A stretch of 64,000 nucleotides of DNA from Prosthecochloris marina (GCF_003182595.1 NZ_PDNZ01000001.1:124001-188000); one strand, 5' to 3'; shown: positions 34,618 to 44,597, counted from the first letter of the stretch. The notes: generated by a model not told the origin, from the sequence alone. Translations and numbers: made by a program.

Positions 34618-35562
34618 TCAGGAAAATGCCTTTACCGGCGAAACAAAACCGGAAGGCTTCAACGCCAGCAAGGAACAATTCATGGTGTTTACAATATTTT
34701 CTGCCGTGTTTCCGATGAGAAACCCGAGAATACCCGTTCTGGCAACCGTTCCCATAACAAGAATATCGACATGCTCTCTTTCGACAAATTCAGGAATAAG
34801 AGTATCAGGCCATCCTCTCATACGGAAAACTTCATGATTGGCACCAATACCCGACTCTTCAATCAATGCATTCAAAAGCGCCTGATGATCGGAATCCGCC
34901 TCTTTGATGTTCTTTTCATGTTCTTCTTCAGAGATGTTCGCCCAAGCCTTGTAACGCAGAAACTGTTCATATTCATAGTCCCAACAGGAAAGAACGCTTA
35001 ACGATCCGTTAAACTTATCAGCCATGGATCGTGAAAGTTCCAATAGCCTTATGGAAAGCGCTTTTTCTGAAGGCTCTCGGCTTTCCGCATCAATAGCCAC
35101 CGCAAACCTGAATTTTTCTTGTTTGTGAAGTACGGGTCTTGCAAGCCAAACGGTAGAGGGACACTTTCGAAGAAGCGTCATATCCATCGCCCCGAAGCCT
35201 TTGTCGTGCTCTCTTGGCTCGGCTTCCTTGATCACAAGATCATATCCCTCACGAAGAACATGTCGAATCACCTTTATCGCAGGAGGAATGACAACTTCTT
35301 CCTGTATGATACGAACCGGTACCTTGTCTTTGTCGAAGTTCAGTGCCTCACAAGCCTTTTCAAGAGCCAGGTGAAGCTGCTCTTCGAGATACTTCGAATA
35401 CGTTTCGGTATAAGCTTTCTGCGCTTTCAGGAGAGCAGGATAGACAAGTAAAACATCAAGTGTTCCCTTGTTTGACATAACAAGCTGCAGTGCCTGCCTC
35501 AGTCCTGCAGTTTCATCAAAGATCCCATTTGTAACATACAGGATCGAGTTAAATGTTCGCAT
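34618..35562 (-). CDS. UspE-like tandem universal stress protein
   Basis: 314 aa with two UspA domains (residues about 1-150 and 155-310). The second ends VMGTVARTGILGFLIGNTAE, the UspE-type ATP-binding loop with a Gly-rich turn, followed by VNTMNCSLLALKPSGFVSPV. It probably helps survival under starvation or oxidative stress. It is close to the CPA2 antiporter upstream on the same strand (22-bp gap), so the two may be cotranscribed. Confidence 0.9.
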   Translation of the reverse strand: MRTFNSILYVTNGIFDETAGLRQALQLVMSNKGTLDVLLVYPALLKAQKAYTETYSKYLEEQLHLALEKACEALNFDKDKVPVRIIQEEVVIPPAIKVIRHVLREGYDLVIKEAEPREHDKGFGAMDMTLLRKCPSTVWLARPVLHKQEKFRFAVAIDAESREPSEKALSIRLLELSRSMADKFNGSLSVLSCWDYEYEQFLRYKAWANISEEEHEKNIKEADSDHQALLNALIEESGIGANHEVFRMRGWPDTLIPEFVEREHVDILVMGTVARTGILGFLIGNTAENIVNTMNCSLLALKPSGFVSPVKAFS

Positions 35563-35584
35563 GGTCCACCTCCTGGCCAGATTC

Positions 35585-37303
35585 TTAAATGTCCTTTGCT
35601 ATCGGCAGCTCACATTGCATAGCCTCAGCCAACCTCTTTGCAGCACGTTCCGCAGCATCGTAAAATGGCAAAAACACAACATCGGCTCCTTTGGAAATCA
35701 ATATCTCCCGCTCATCGACCTTTTGTGTCGACACGGCGATTTTTCCTCTGAAACGCTGCTGCTTGAGCGCATCGATCAGTGCGATGCGGGGATCCTCATG
35801 AGTCAACCCGAGAAAATCATGCTGTGCTACCGATGAAACAACCCACTGCACACCTCCAAGAGGTAATGAACCTATGAATTCCTGATCGGAAGCATCACCA
35901 TACACAGCATCGAATCCCTGCTTTTTCCATCTGCGTACTTCATCGGGGTTGAAATCAATGGCGAGAATACGGTAACCATCATTTTTCAGATACTGCGCAA
36001 CCGCTGACCCATAACGCCCCAACCCGAAAAGTATGATGTCATAACTCCTTGCCCCAAGCATTTCCCGATCTGCCACCTCCTGACCTTTATGAACACGTTT
36101 CTCAAAAACTCCCAGCACGGGCTCCAGGAAAGCATAGAGCATATGTGAATAGGTTATCATGTAAACGGAGAGCGCTATGGTAATCAATCCTACCAGCGTA
36201 ACCAGGCCGAGAGCATCTGAAGAAACATGCCCCAGATTGAGCCCCATTGCAATGAAAATCAGGGAAAACTCGCTGATCTGTGCCACGGTGAGCCCTGCCA
36301 GGAACGACGTTCGTTTCCGATAACCCAAAAATCCCATGATGATCATGACAATCAGCGGATTACCGATAAGCACAAACAATGAAAAAAGAATCGCCGGATA
36401 GATCTGACTCCCGAGCAATGCAAGTTCGATATGCATACCCAAAGAGATAAAAAAGAAAAGGAGCAGAAAATCGCGTACCGTGGAAAGACGCGAAAGGATG
36501 GTTTCGCGGAAAGGGGTCGAAGCCAGAGAAACGCCGGCAAGCAACCCCCCGAGTTCCTTGCTGAAGCCAAAATAACTGCCGAGCGAAGCCAAAAGAGCCG
36601 CCCATCCTATAGCGAAGGTGACGAGCAATTCCGGGGACTGCACCATTCGACTGATTACCGGTGTTGCGACAAAGCGGATGAAAACGGCGACAAACAACAG
36701 CATGGCGATACCGTAGATCATGATTGTCCCGGTCCTCATCAGGGCGCTGCTTTCAACACCCGGCTGGGAATCAACCCCGAAAGCCGAAAGAACGATCATC
36801 GCAAGCACAACAACCAGATCCTGAACAATAAGAAACCCGATTGCAATCCTCCCGTGCAGTGAATCGACCTCTTTCTTGTCGGAAAGCAGCTTGACGATAA
36901 TGATCGTACTGGAAAACGTAAGCGCTACGGCAACGTACAAAGAAGTTGTGGTATCAAGCCCGAGCAACTGCCCGATAAAAAAACCGGCGACCGATGTAAA
37001 AAGAACCTGTCCCAGGCCAGTCGCCAATGATACCAGACCCATTGAACGTATCAGCTTGAGATCGAGCTTCAATCCAACCAGAAACAAAAGAAGTGTAATT
37101 CCGAGATCAGCCAACAACTGCACCTTTTCGCTCGATTGTACTATATCGAGCGCGGACGGACCCGCAAGTATACCGACAGCGATAAAACTCACAATCATCG
37201 GCTGACGCAACAAAAGACTCAAGGCGCCGACTGCCGCAGCCAGCACGAGTAATGAGGTAATCTCGTAAAACGGAATAGTATGAATAATACTGAGATCGGG
37301 CAT
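35585..37303 (-). CDS. CPA2-family monovalent cation:proton antiporter with RCK/TrkA-N domain
   Basis: 572 aa from the ATG at 37303; a GTG 12 codons earlier is also possible. About twelve transmembrane helices occupy residues 10-395 (e.g. SFIAVGILAGPSALDIVQSS, LGITLLLFLVGLKLDLKLI, GRIAIGFLIVQDLVVVLAMI). A cytosolic NAD-binding RCK domain follows with ILFGLGRYGSAVAQYLKNDG. No TrkA-C domain is seen. These Kef-like proteins exchange K+ or Na+ for H+. The universal stress protein downstream suggests a salt- or pH-stress unit. Confidence 0.9.
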   Translation of the reverse strand: MPDLSIIHTIPFYEITSLLVLAAAVGALSLLLRQPMIVSFIAVGILAGPSALDIVQSSEKVQLLADLGITLLLFLVGLKLDLKLIRSMGLVSLATGLGQVLFTSVAGFFIGQLLGLDTTTSLYVAVALTFSSTIIIVKLLSDKKEVDSLHGRIAIGFLIVQDLVVVLAMIVLSAFGVDSQPGVESSALMRTGTIMIYGIAMLLFVAVFIRFVATPVISRMVQSPELLVTFAIGWAALLASLGSYFGFSKELGGLLAGVSLASTPFRETILSRLSTVRDFLLLFFFISLGMHIELALLGSQIYPAILFSLFVLIGNPLIVMIIMGFLGYRKRTSFLAGLTVAQISEFSLIFIAMGLNLGHVSSDALGLVTLVGLITIALSVYMITYSHMLYAFLEPVLGVFEKRVHKGQEVADREMLGARSYDIILFGLGRYGSAVAQYLKNDGYRILAIDFNPDEVRRWKKQGFDAVYGDASDQEFIGSLPLGGVQWVVSSVAQHDFLGLTHEDPRIALIDALKQQRFRGKIAVSTQKVDEREILISKGADVVFLPFYDAAERAAKRLAEAMQCELPIAKDI

Positions 37304-37576
37304 GCTGAAAATTTCTCTTGCAATAACTACGCAATACACTTACATACAATACCTTTCCAGGGTGGAAAAGTTCATGCTTGCTCAACTATTTATAAGCGTT
37401 AATTGGCCAAGGGATTATGTTCTCAAATTTTTTTAAAAAACGATAATCGCGTTGATATAAGGGACAAAAGACGTATCTTATTTTTTTAATTTGAGTTACG
37501 CAAAAAATTAAAAGCCTGAAACTGGAATGATTATTTCGAACCCGCAATCAACAAAGGATAAAAACAAAGCGAAATA

Positions 37577-38047
37577 ATGAGCGCACCGTCAATCCATCAA
37601 TACCGGGAACCCGTTAAGTACGGCGGATTCTGGATTCGTGTCGCTGCGAGCATCATCGACTATATAGTGCTTCTTATCCCCAGTATGCTTTTTGCCTTTC
37701 TCCAGCGTGAACTTACGCAAGGGGCAACCACCGAAATTGATCAGATAGCGCAAGAATTCAGTATTCTTCTTAACAGTTTAATCTTTGACTGGATTTACTG
37801 CGCCGCACTTCAGTCTTCTGCATGGCAGGCCACCTTAGGGAAAAAAGTCGTCGGCCTGAAAGTGGTGGATGAAAACGGGCGCCGCATTTCTTTCGGACGT
37901 GCAACCGGTCGATATTTTGCTTCAATTATTTCTGCCGCAATTTTTTGCATAGGGTACATGATGGTCGGCTGGACAAGCAGGAAACGGGGACTCCATGATA
38001 TTATGGCCGGAACTTTCGTCATCCATGATGAAAATACAAGCAAATAA
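37577..38047 (+). CDS. RDD-family membrane protein
   Basis: 156 aa. The RDD hallmark is present at the N-terminus: YGGFWIRVAASIIDYIVLLI (Arg and Asp of the first helix), followed by the TLGKKVVGLKVVDENGRRIS motif and three hydrophobic helices. RDD proteins are small inner-membrane proteins; some transport Na+/Li+, but most are uncharacterised. The weak SD is a purine-rich AAAGCGAAAT before the ATG. Confidence 0.87.
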   Translation: MSAPSIHQYREPVKYGGFWIRVAASIIDYIVLLIPSMLFAFLQRELTQGATTEIDQIAQEFSILLNSLIFDWIYCAALQSSAWQATLGKKVVGLKVVDENGRRISFGRATGRYFASIISAAIFCIGYMMVGWTSRKRGLHDIMAGTFVIHDENTSK

Positions 38048-38053
38048 AGAATT

Positions 38054-38086
38054 AAAAAAAGCCGTCTGTACGGATTGTACGACGGC
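38054..38086 (-). terminator. Rho-independent terminator of the first RRM gene
   Basis: On the minus strand the stem GCCGTCGTAC / GTACAGACGGC (one bulged base) is followed by seven T. It lies 40 bases past the RRM gene stop. The second RRM gene has an equivalent hairpin at 48376-48408. Confidence 0.85.
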
Positions 38087-38125
38087 TCGAGAAGCAAATA
38101 TATTCAAAGAGAATATTTTTCAGGC

Positions 38126-38395
38126 TTAATAGCGCGGCCTTGAAGGGCGTTCTTCACGGGGACGTGCCTGGTTGACCTTGATCGAACGACCGTTGAGATC
38201 GCTGTCATTAAGAGCTTCGATGGCTTCATTCGCTTCACCATCGTTCGGCATTTCGACAAAACCGAAACCTTTTGAGCGACCGGTGAATTTATCGGTGATG
38301 ATGTTTGCGCTGGAAACTTCACCGAACTCGCCGAAAGCATCACGCAGATCGTTTTCAGTTACACCATATTCGAGATTGCCAATATAAATATTCAT
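38126..38395 (-). CDS. RRM RNA-binding protein, paralogue 1
   Basis: 89 aa, a single RRM domain: RNP2 is IYIGNL (residues 3-8) and RNP1 is KGFGFVEM (around 42-49). The tail ARPREERPSRPRY is short and basic. Such bacterial glycine-poor RRM proteins (Rbp-like) are cold- or stress-linked in cyanobacteria. It differs from the paralogue at 48438-48707 in only about 11 of 89 positions. Both genes share a nearly identical 5' leader and a hairpin terminator, so this looks like a recent duplication with a kept regulatory region. Confidence 0.93.
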   Translation of the reverse strand: MNIYIGNLEYGVTENDLRDAFGEFGEVSSANIITDKFTGRSKGFGFVEMPNDGEANEAIEALNDSDLNGRSIKVNQARPREERPSRPRY

Positions 38396-38506
38396 GTTTT
38401 TACCCCATGGTAAGTTGTGCTTTAAACAAAAAGAGAAACGCCATCAAATAATCAAAAGCACAAATCACCTGAGAGCGGTTCAGCCAACCATTGGCTGAAT
38501 CATGAT
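38396..38506 (-). promoter_or_regulatory. Conserved structured 5' leader of RRM gene 1
   Basis: A 42-base block (38431-38472) is identical to 48742-48783 in the leader of the second RRM gene. Within it, GTGCTTT (38417-38423) and AAAGCAC (38455-38461) pair around the block. A perfect 9-bp hairpin, TTCAGCCAA / TTGGCTGAA with a 3-base loop (38479-38499), lies further upstream. The perfect conservation, higher than in the wobble positions of the genes, suggests an RNA-level regulatory element (autoregulation or cold response). Confidence 0.7.
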
Positions 38507-38563
38507 TATACTCTTTTACTGTTCGGAAAACAAGAAGAAAAAAAATCAGTATCTGCTTTTTCT

Positions 38564-39322
38564 TCACAACCTTGCTCCACCTGAAATTTCGAGAATCTGA
38601 CCTGTTATGAACGAAGCATCGTCAGAAGCAAGAAAAAGAGCCGCTTTTGCGACATCAAGAGGGGTAGCTATCCTTTGCAGCGGATAACGTGCCGCAGCCT
38701 CTTCAGCCATTTTTTCCCAGCGCCCTTCACCGAGCACCTTGCTGAAAACCGGCACATCGACCAGGGCCGGAGCAAGTGCGTTGACAGTAATATTGTGGCT
38801 CCCCATTGCCATGGCTAAAGAACGGGTAAACGAGAAAATACCACCCTTAGACGCAGAATATGAAAATTGTCCCGGACTGCCGCGGTAAACCAGCGAGCTC
38901 ATATTTACAATCCGGCCATACTTTCTCGGCTGCATTTTTCTGCAGGCTTCTCGGCAAATCAGAATGCATGATTTCAGGTTGAGATCGAGGTTCAGGCTCA
39001 TACGTTCGTAATCGATCGCCTCAACGTCAACCACCGGCTCAACATCACCACCCGCAATGTTCACAACTATATCAAGAGAGGAAAAAGAATCCTCAATTTC
39101 CGCAAAAAGATCAAGAATCTCGTCTTCCCTGGTGACATCGGCCAGAATCACCTGTGCATTCCCGCCTTTTTTCCTGATCTGCTCCTCAATTGCCGAGCAT
39201 CCCTCCCGGTTACAATCACTCAGAACAAGCGATGCCCCTTCAGCAGCAAAACATTGCGCGACCGCACTGCCGATTCCCCCGGCGGCACCGGTAACCAGAG
39301 CTGTTTTTCCAGGAAGTTTCAT
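38564..39322 (-). CDS. SDR oxidoreductase, FabG-like
   Basis: 252 aa from the ATG at 39322, where the family N-terminus starts (KLPGKTALVTGAAGGIGSAV); an ATG six codons earlier is also possible. Classical SDR motifs: TGAAGGIG, NIAG (VNIAGGDVEP), SSLVYRG with Ser, and YSASKGG (YxxxK). The C-terminus ITGQILEISGGARL is typical. The substrate is unknown; a keto reductase or sugar dehydrogenase is possible. It is not part of a fatty-acid gene set here. Confidence 0.88.
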   Translation of the reverse strand: MKLPGKTALVTGAAGGIGSAVAQCFAAEGASLVLSDCNREGCSAIEEQIRKKGGNAQVILADVTREDEILDLFAEIEDSFSSLDIVVNIAGGDVEPVVDVEAIDYERMSLNLDLNLKSCILICREACRKMQPRKYGRIVNMSSLVYRGSPGQFSYSASKGGIFSFTRSLAMAMGSHNITVNALAPALVDVPVFSKVLGEGRWEKMAEEAAARYPLQRIATPLDVAKAALFLASDDASFITGQILEISGGARL

Positions 39323-39610
39323 GCCGTTAATATAAACCATTTACGCTTATCCGATTACATCAAAAGCTATTACTGTGACCGCTTGCTCCGATAAGAGACC
39401 TCTAAAAAAAAGAGAGTGACGGAAAAAATAACGTATACTTTTAGTTAGCGATCTTATTCAAATTTCATGGTATGACTAAACGTCTTCAACATGATTATCG
39501 AAGAGCGCCCTTATAAATTGTGTATTTGTCTATGGCACATTGACTAAGGTTTTTCATGCAAAAAAATAACGACGACCGTTCTCTTTTCAACACTCAACGC
39601 TGAAAACACT
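39323..39610. other. Intergenic region upstream of a tiny ORF
   Basis: Divergent space between the SDR and the small ORF. I see an A-run with imperfect repeats (CCTCT / AGAG around 39400) and a 15-codon ORF (39557-39604), but no convincing promoter or RNA structure. Confidence 0.4.
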
Positions 39611-39787
39611 ATGGACATATTCGACGTAGTCGCATCGGGCGCCAAAGGCGCATCAGGAGCCATTTATGATGCAGCGAAAAGCACTGTCAATAACGCCTTA
39701 AAATCATCAGAAAATGCTGTTGGCGAAATGAAAGATATGGCCAGTGATATTAACACAATGATGATATATTTTAAATACTATCGATAA
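39611..39787 (+). CDS. Putative 58-aa small protein
   Basis: An ATG ORF of 58 codons encodes MDIFDVVASGAKGASGAIYD followed by AAKSTVNNALKSSENAVGEM, ending in YFKYYR. It is Ala/Gly/Ser-rich with a likely amphipathic helix, like small LEA/phasin-type sequences. There is no strong SD, and the family is not recognised. It lies 140 bp before the DUF4403 gene on the same strand. Confidence 0.4.
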   Translation: MDIFDVVASGAKGASGAIYDAAKSTVNNALKSSENAVGEMKDMASDINTMMIYFKYYR

Positions 39788-39927
39788 AGCAACACAAAAC
39801 AGTCACAAAAAAAGGTGCCTGAAAAGCATTTTCACTATAAGGAAAAGAGTGGTGAATTGTTGCCTATGTGATAATCGACCAATAACTGAACATCATTTGC
39901 ATATCCGACGACCTGCAGGAGATTACA

Positions 39928-41373
39928 ATGAAAAAAGCATTCATTATAATCGGAATTTTTTTTGCTGTAACCATTTCAATAGTCTTGGCCTTTCTTCTAT
40001 TCATTGAAATACAGCAGCCCAAACCTCCTCAAGCTGTCCAAAAAACTGTTTCGGTTACCGTTCCTGCCTCGACAATCAATCTGCCGATCACTTATCAGGT
40101 CGAACAGCTTGCCAACTATCTTAACAACAAGATCACCGGCACCTTTCTCGAAAAAAATATTTTTCTAAACTCTGGAAAAGAAGAGATTTACCTGACTCTG
40201 ACAAAAAAAGAGAAAATAACCGTTTCTTCGACAGGCAAACAACTGATCTGTACCCTGCCATTGACCGTCGACGGCACACTGATTAACAGCAGTTTGGGAA
40301 AAACGCTTTCCAAACTGTTCAAACCGGTTTCAACAAGCCTTTCCATTACATTGGCGACCCCGGTTAGTCTGGACAGCAACTGGAACCTTTCCACCCGTTT
40401 TGAAATAAAAGGATACGAGTGGCTGAGCAAGCCGATTTTACAGATAGGGCCTTTTAAAATAGACATTAAAGAACATCTCGATAAGGAAATACAGCAGAAA
40501 AGCCATGAATTGACCCGAATGCTTGACGAGCAGATCAACGAAGAAGTTTCCCTCCAACCGACGGTGGCAGGAGTCTGGAAAGATCTGCAAAGACCGATCC
40601 TCATCAATAAAAGACCGACTGCTGTTTGGTTAAAATTTGTATGTGAAGATATACAGGGAAACATAGAACTGGATCAGGAAAAAATCACCTGCTTCGCCAG
40701 CCTGAAAGCCAAACCATTGATCATCACCGACACGACAAAGAGCTCCACTCCTCTACCGTTACCATCATTCAAGACTCTGGACAAAGATAGACAAACGAGG
40801 CAATCCGATATTTTCATCTACGCCTATACCTCGTTCGATACATTAAATGAACAATTAAACCGTTTTCTCAGAAACAAATCCTTTTCAGCAGAAGGTTTCA
40901 GTACTCGTATAAAAAACATACGGGCATATGCTTCTGTAAACGGACTGACGGTCGAAGTGGAAACAGATAAAATTCTCAATAGCAGTTTTTTTATCAGTGG
41001 ACAACCTGTTTTTGAAGCTTCAACTCAAAAACTGAAAATCCATAACTTCGATTTTACCATCGAATCAAAAAACATGTTCATGCAAGCAGGGGAAGAAATC
41101 CTGCACAACAATATAAAAGAGGCCATCACATCAAGACTCAACGTAAACCTGGGTTCGGTAATCGAAAGAGTCCCCGAACTGGTCCATCAAGCTGTTTCCA
41201 AAGAAAAAGCAGGAAAAACAATCAGCCTAACCCTCGACGGATTAACCATTAAAAATTGTGATATCGCATTGGGAGCAGAAAAAATCCACATCGTAGCCAA
41301 TGTGCTTACAGAAGCGAATATACACCTGAAAAGAATAAAAACCGGCAAAAGAATTACCATTACTGACAATTGA
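39928..41373 (+). CDS. DUF4403-family protein, membrane anchored
   Basis: 481 aa, with an SD-like GCAGGAG before the ATG. The N-terminus is a single signal anchor (FIIIGIFFAVTISIVLAFLL). The body is a repetitive beta-rich protein with SVTVPASTINLPITYQVEQL and TLATPVSLDSNWNLSTRFEI, the DUF4403 pattern, in which the domain is thought to bind lipid-like molecules (BPI/TULIP-like). The function is unknown. The preceding tiny ORF and the following RND operon have no clear link to it. Confidence 0.8.
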   Translation: MKKAFIIIGIFFAVTISIVLAFLLFIEIQQPKPPQAVQKTVSVTVPASTINLPITYQVEQLANYLNNKITGTFLEKNIFLNSGKEEIYLTLTKKEKITVSSTGKQLICTLPLTVDGTLINSSLGKTLSKLFKPVSTSLSITLATPVSLDSNWNLSTRFEIKGYEWLSKPILQIGPFKIDIKEHLDKEIQQKSHELTRMLDEQINEEVSLQPTVAGVWKDLQRPILINKRPTAVWLKFVCEDIQGNIELDQEKITCFASLKAKPLIITDTTKSSTPLPLPSFKTLDKDRQTRQSDIFIYAYTSFDTLNEQLNRFLRNKSFSAEGFSTRIKNIRAYASVNGLTVEVETDKILNSSFFISGQPVFEASTQKLKIHNFDFTIESKNMFMQAGEEILHNNIKEAITSRLNVNLGSVIERVPELVHQAVSKEKAGKTISLTLDGLTIKNCDIALGAEKIHIVANVLTEANIHLKRIKTGKRITITDN

Positions 41374-41451
41374 TTTTTATCAGTTGTGCATAACAATTTG
41401 TTTTCTCTCTTTTCCCCAGCATTATTCACCGTTACATACTACTCCTGCTCC

Positions 41452-44400
41452 TTATCCTTGTTTCCTGTTTTGATTGTTTTTGTAAAGGATGCGGGACAAC
41501 TCGCCTCTCATCATCATAATATTGAAATCATGACTGAGGCTGATCAGTACCGGAACAATAAAAAGCGTTATCGGTGCGGTGAAAAGTACGCCCCACGCAA
41601 TCGAGATCGCTGCAGGTATCAAATACTGCGCCTGTTCGGAAGTCTCGGAAAGCAAAGGAGTCAATCCACAAACCGTCGTTACCGTGGTAAGGATGATTGC
41701 CCGAAAACGGCTGCCGCCCGATAGAACCAATGCGTCCCCGACAGAGGTTCCGTCACGATGCATTTCGTTGAATCTGGTCAGCAATACAAGACTGTTATTG
41801 ACAACAACACCCATAAGAGCAAGCATGCCGAAAAAAGAAACGATACTGAGCGGAAACCCTGACACAGCATGCCCAATGGTTGCACCGACAAAACCAAACG
41901 GAATCACGGACATAATCACCAACGGTTGCCAGTATGACTTGAGCGGCACAGCAAGAAGAGCGTAAATCAGAATTAAAATCATAACAAAGACCCCTTTCAT
42001 GTCTCCCTTGATTTCCCCCATTTCTTCCAGCTCGCCCGCCCCCCTGATAGTCAGACCCGGATAAAGAGAGGTGAGTTCAGGAGCTATGGTTGCTTTGATC
42101 ATCCGAAACGCTTCACCAGAACCGATACGATCCCTGTCGAGTGAAGCGCTTATCTGTACCACCCGCCTTCCATTGTGACGATGCATCGACGAAGGAACAT
42201 ATCCGGTCTCAATCGTTGCTACAGAAGTAAGCGGCACCAGCACTCCTCTATTTGTCCTGATCTGCATATCAAGCATATCGAGCATATAACGTCTTTTCTG
42301 TTCCTTGTACGTAACCAACACCTTCACTTCATCGTCCATGCGCTGAAGTCGCTGGATCTCAAGACCACCGAAAGCATCGCCGACCTGATGAGCCAGATCT
42401 GCAGTGGTAAGACCCAGATGCTGAGCCTCAGGCTTAAGATGCAGCATTATCTGCGGCTCTCCCTGCCTGAAGTCATGCCGGATATTGTAAAGCCCATCGA
42501 TACGGTATAAGGCCATGGTAAACCGTTCAACCGCATCACGTAGTACCGCCTCATCACGTGCGCCCAGTTCGATAATAAATCCGCCGCCTGTTTCGAACGA
42601 CCCGCTGAAGCTTAATTCTTCAGTCCCTTCGAGTGTTCCAACCCGTTCACGCCAGCGACGCAGTGTTTCCAATGTTTCAAGTTTGCGGCTCTTTTCATTT
42701 TGAAGTTCAGCGTATATTTCCGCCTTGTATGGCCCGGTCATTGCTGTCATAATACGGGCTATGGGAGGTTTATCGCTCTGAAACTCTTTCATTGTTTCGA
42801 CATTCAGAGCTTCAGCAGCTTTTTCGATGGTGGTGACGTTTTTCATTGTCAGCCCCGGAGAACTGCCGCTTTTCATCGCCATGTTTACAGCAATGATCTG
42901 CCCGGGAACTTCAGGAAAAAAAACCGTCCGCACCCATCCGTTGAAAATCATCGAGATAACACATACAGCGACGGTGAGAAGAATCACCATCGTAGCGAAG
43001 CGATTGCGTAATGCCATGCGCAACAACGGCTGATACCCCCTGTTGTTCAGAAAAGACAAAAAATCGGAATTAACTGACTGAATACGCTGCCATAGGCGGA
43101 ATTTTTTTTTATGAGCATGCATGCCGTCAATACGAACCGCTGCAAGATGGGCCGGCAAAACAAGTTTGCTTTCAATAAGCGATACAAGAAGAGCAACAAT
43201 GACAACAAGAGAAATATTGGCAAAGATTTTTGCTATTTCGTTGTCAATCAAAAGCAGAGGGTAAAAAGCGGCTATGGTGGTAAAACATCCGAATACCGTT
43301 GCAGTGGATACACGTTTTACCCCCTGGATGGTCCCTTCAACCGGGTTTTTATTCATGCTTCTTGTTTCAAAAACACTTTCGCCGACAACTATTGCATCAT
43401 CCACCAATATTCCAAGAACAACGATCATACCGAATGTCGTAAGATCGTTAAGGGATGTGCCGATAAACCGATCTCCCATGAACACAACAGTACCTGCGAG
43501 AGAAATCGGAACGCCCATTGCCACCCAGAATGCCAACCTGAAATCGAGGAAAACCGCAAGCAGAACAAAAACAATCAACAGCCCCTGCCACGCATTGGTT
43601 GCAAGCAGGGCTAACCTTGCCTTCATATAAACACTGTACTCTCCCCATATATCAACTTCCACTCCTTCAGGAAGCTGTGGACGGATGTTTTCCAGGATCT
43701 CATGAGCCGCATCGCTTACCGCTATCAAGTGCCCTTTCTTGCTTGTAAAAACCTGCATACCGACCGAAGGTTTTTGCTGAAAACGGGCAAAGAGATTTTC
43801 TTCTTCAAACCCGTCGATAACGTTTGCTACATCCTTGACCTGAATCCTTGTTCCATCGGACAGGGTCAACAATGGTATGGAAGCAAATTCGGTGTAGTTA
43901 AAGGCTCTCCGGTCTGCCCGGATCACCACATTGCCAGCTTCGCTTTTCAGCTTTCCTGTGTGGTAATCCAGAGAGGCATTTTCAATCGCATGGCTGACAT
44001 CATCGATTGCAATACCATAGGCCTGAAGCTTGCTATCATCGACTTCTATACGAATCTCATAAGGCAACAAACCAAAAGGAGTCATCTTTGTAATAGCGGG
44101 GTGCTCCTGCAGGGCAGCTTTAACACTACGTGCCACTTTTTGCAGAGTATAGGTGTCAACATCGCCGTAAACCTGTACAAGCAAAGCTTCAACGTTGAAT
44201 TCATCCCTGGCCACTACAGGGCGTTCGGCCAGTTGAGGAAAACTGCCGATAGCATCGACTCTTGCTCTTATCTCGTTCTGAAAACGGTTCATATCGAAAC
44301 CGCTCACTTTTTGAACCATAAGGGTCGAAAGATCCTCTTGGGAAACTGACGAGATCTTCTTGATGCCGGGCATGCCCTCCAGCGCTTTTTCAATCCTGCG

Positions 44401-44595
44401 CGAAACCCCTCGATCCACCTGTTCGGCACTGGCTCCGGGATACACGGTTGTTATCGATACCGATGTAGGAGGTAAAGCTGGAAACCCTTCAATCCTGATT
44501 GACTGGAGTGAAAAAAAACCTGCAACAAGAACCAACAGCATCAAAAGATTCGCAGCCACGGGATTCCTGACAAACCAGGACGATAACGCATGCAT
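41452..44595 (-). CDS. RND-family multidrug/efflux transporter (inner-membrane pump)
   Basis: 1047 aa, full length for an HAE/AcrB-type pump. The two-fold duplicated layout is visible: TM1 (NPVAANLLMLLVLVAGFFSL), a porter domain, a cluster with GMIVVLGILVDDAIVVGESV (the proton-relay DD pair in TM4), then the second half with another hydrophobic block ending GVLFTAPITLFIVPVLISLS. It works with the fusion protein and outer-membrane factor encoded upstream. Genes 41452-47193 form one minus-strand operon, controlled by the TetR at 47252-47884. Confidence 0.93.
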   Translation of the reverse strand: MHALSSWFVRNPVAANLLMLLVLVAGFFSLQSIRIEGFPALPPTSVSITTVYPGASAEQVDRGVSRRIEKALEGMPGIKKISSVSQEDLSTLMVQKVSGFDMNRFQNEIRARVDAIGSFPQLAERPVVARDEFNVEALLVQVYGDVDTYTLQKVARSVKAALQEHPAITKMTPFGLLPYEIRIEVDDSKLQAYGIAIDDVSHAIENASLDYHTGKLKSEAGNVVIRADRRAFNYTEFASIPLLTLSDGTRIQVKDVANVIDGFEEENLFARFQQKPSVGMQVFTSKKGHLIAVSDAAHEILENIRPQLPEGVEVDIWGEYSVYMKARLALLATNAWQGLLIVFVLLAVFLDFRLAFWVAMGVPISLAGTVVFMGDRFIGTSLNDLTTFGMIVVLGILVDDAIVVGESVFETRSMNKNPVEGTIQGVKRVSTATVFGCFTTIAAFYPLLLIDNEIAKIFANISLVVIVALLVSLIESKLVLPAHLAAVRIDGMHAHKKKFRLWQRIQSVNSDFLSFLNNRGYQPLLRMALRNRFATMVILLTVAVCVISMIFNGWVRTVFFPEVPGQIIAVNMAMKSGSSPGLTMKNVTTIEKAAEALNVETMKEFQSDKPPIARIMTAMTGPYKAEIYAELQNEKSRKLETLETLRRWRERVGTLEGTEELSFSGSFETGGGFIIELGARDEAVLRDAVERFTMALYRIDGLYNIRHDFRQGEPQIMLHLKPEAQHLGLTTADLAHQVGDAFGGLEIQRLQRMDDEVKVLVTYKEQKRRYMLDMLDMQIRTNRGVLVPLTSVATIETGYVPSSMHRHNGRRVVQISASLDRDRIGSGEAFRMIKATIAPELTSLYPGLTIRGAGELEEMGEIKGDMKGVFVMILILIYALLAVPLKSYWQPLVIMSVIPFGFVGATIGHAVSGFPLSIVSFFGMLALMGVVVNNSLVLLTRFNEMHRDGTSVGDALVLSGGSRFRAIILTTVTTVCGLTPLLSETSEQAQYLIPAAISIAWGVLFTAPITLFIVPVLISLSHDFNIMMMRGELSRILYKNNQNRKQG

Positions 44596-44597
44596 CG

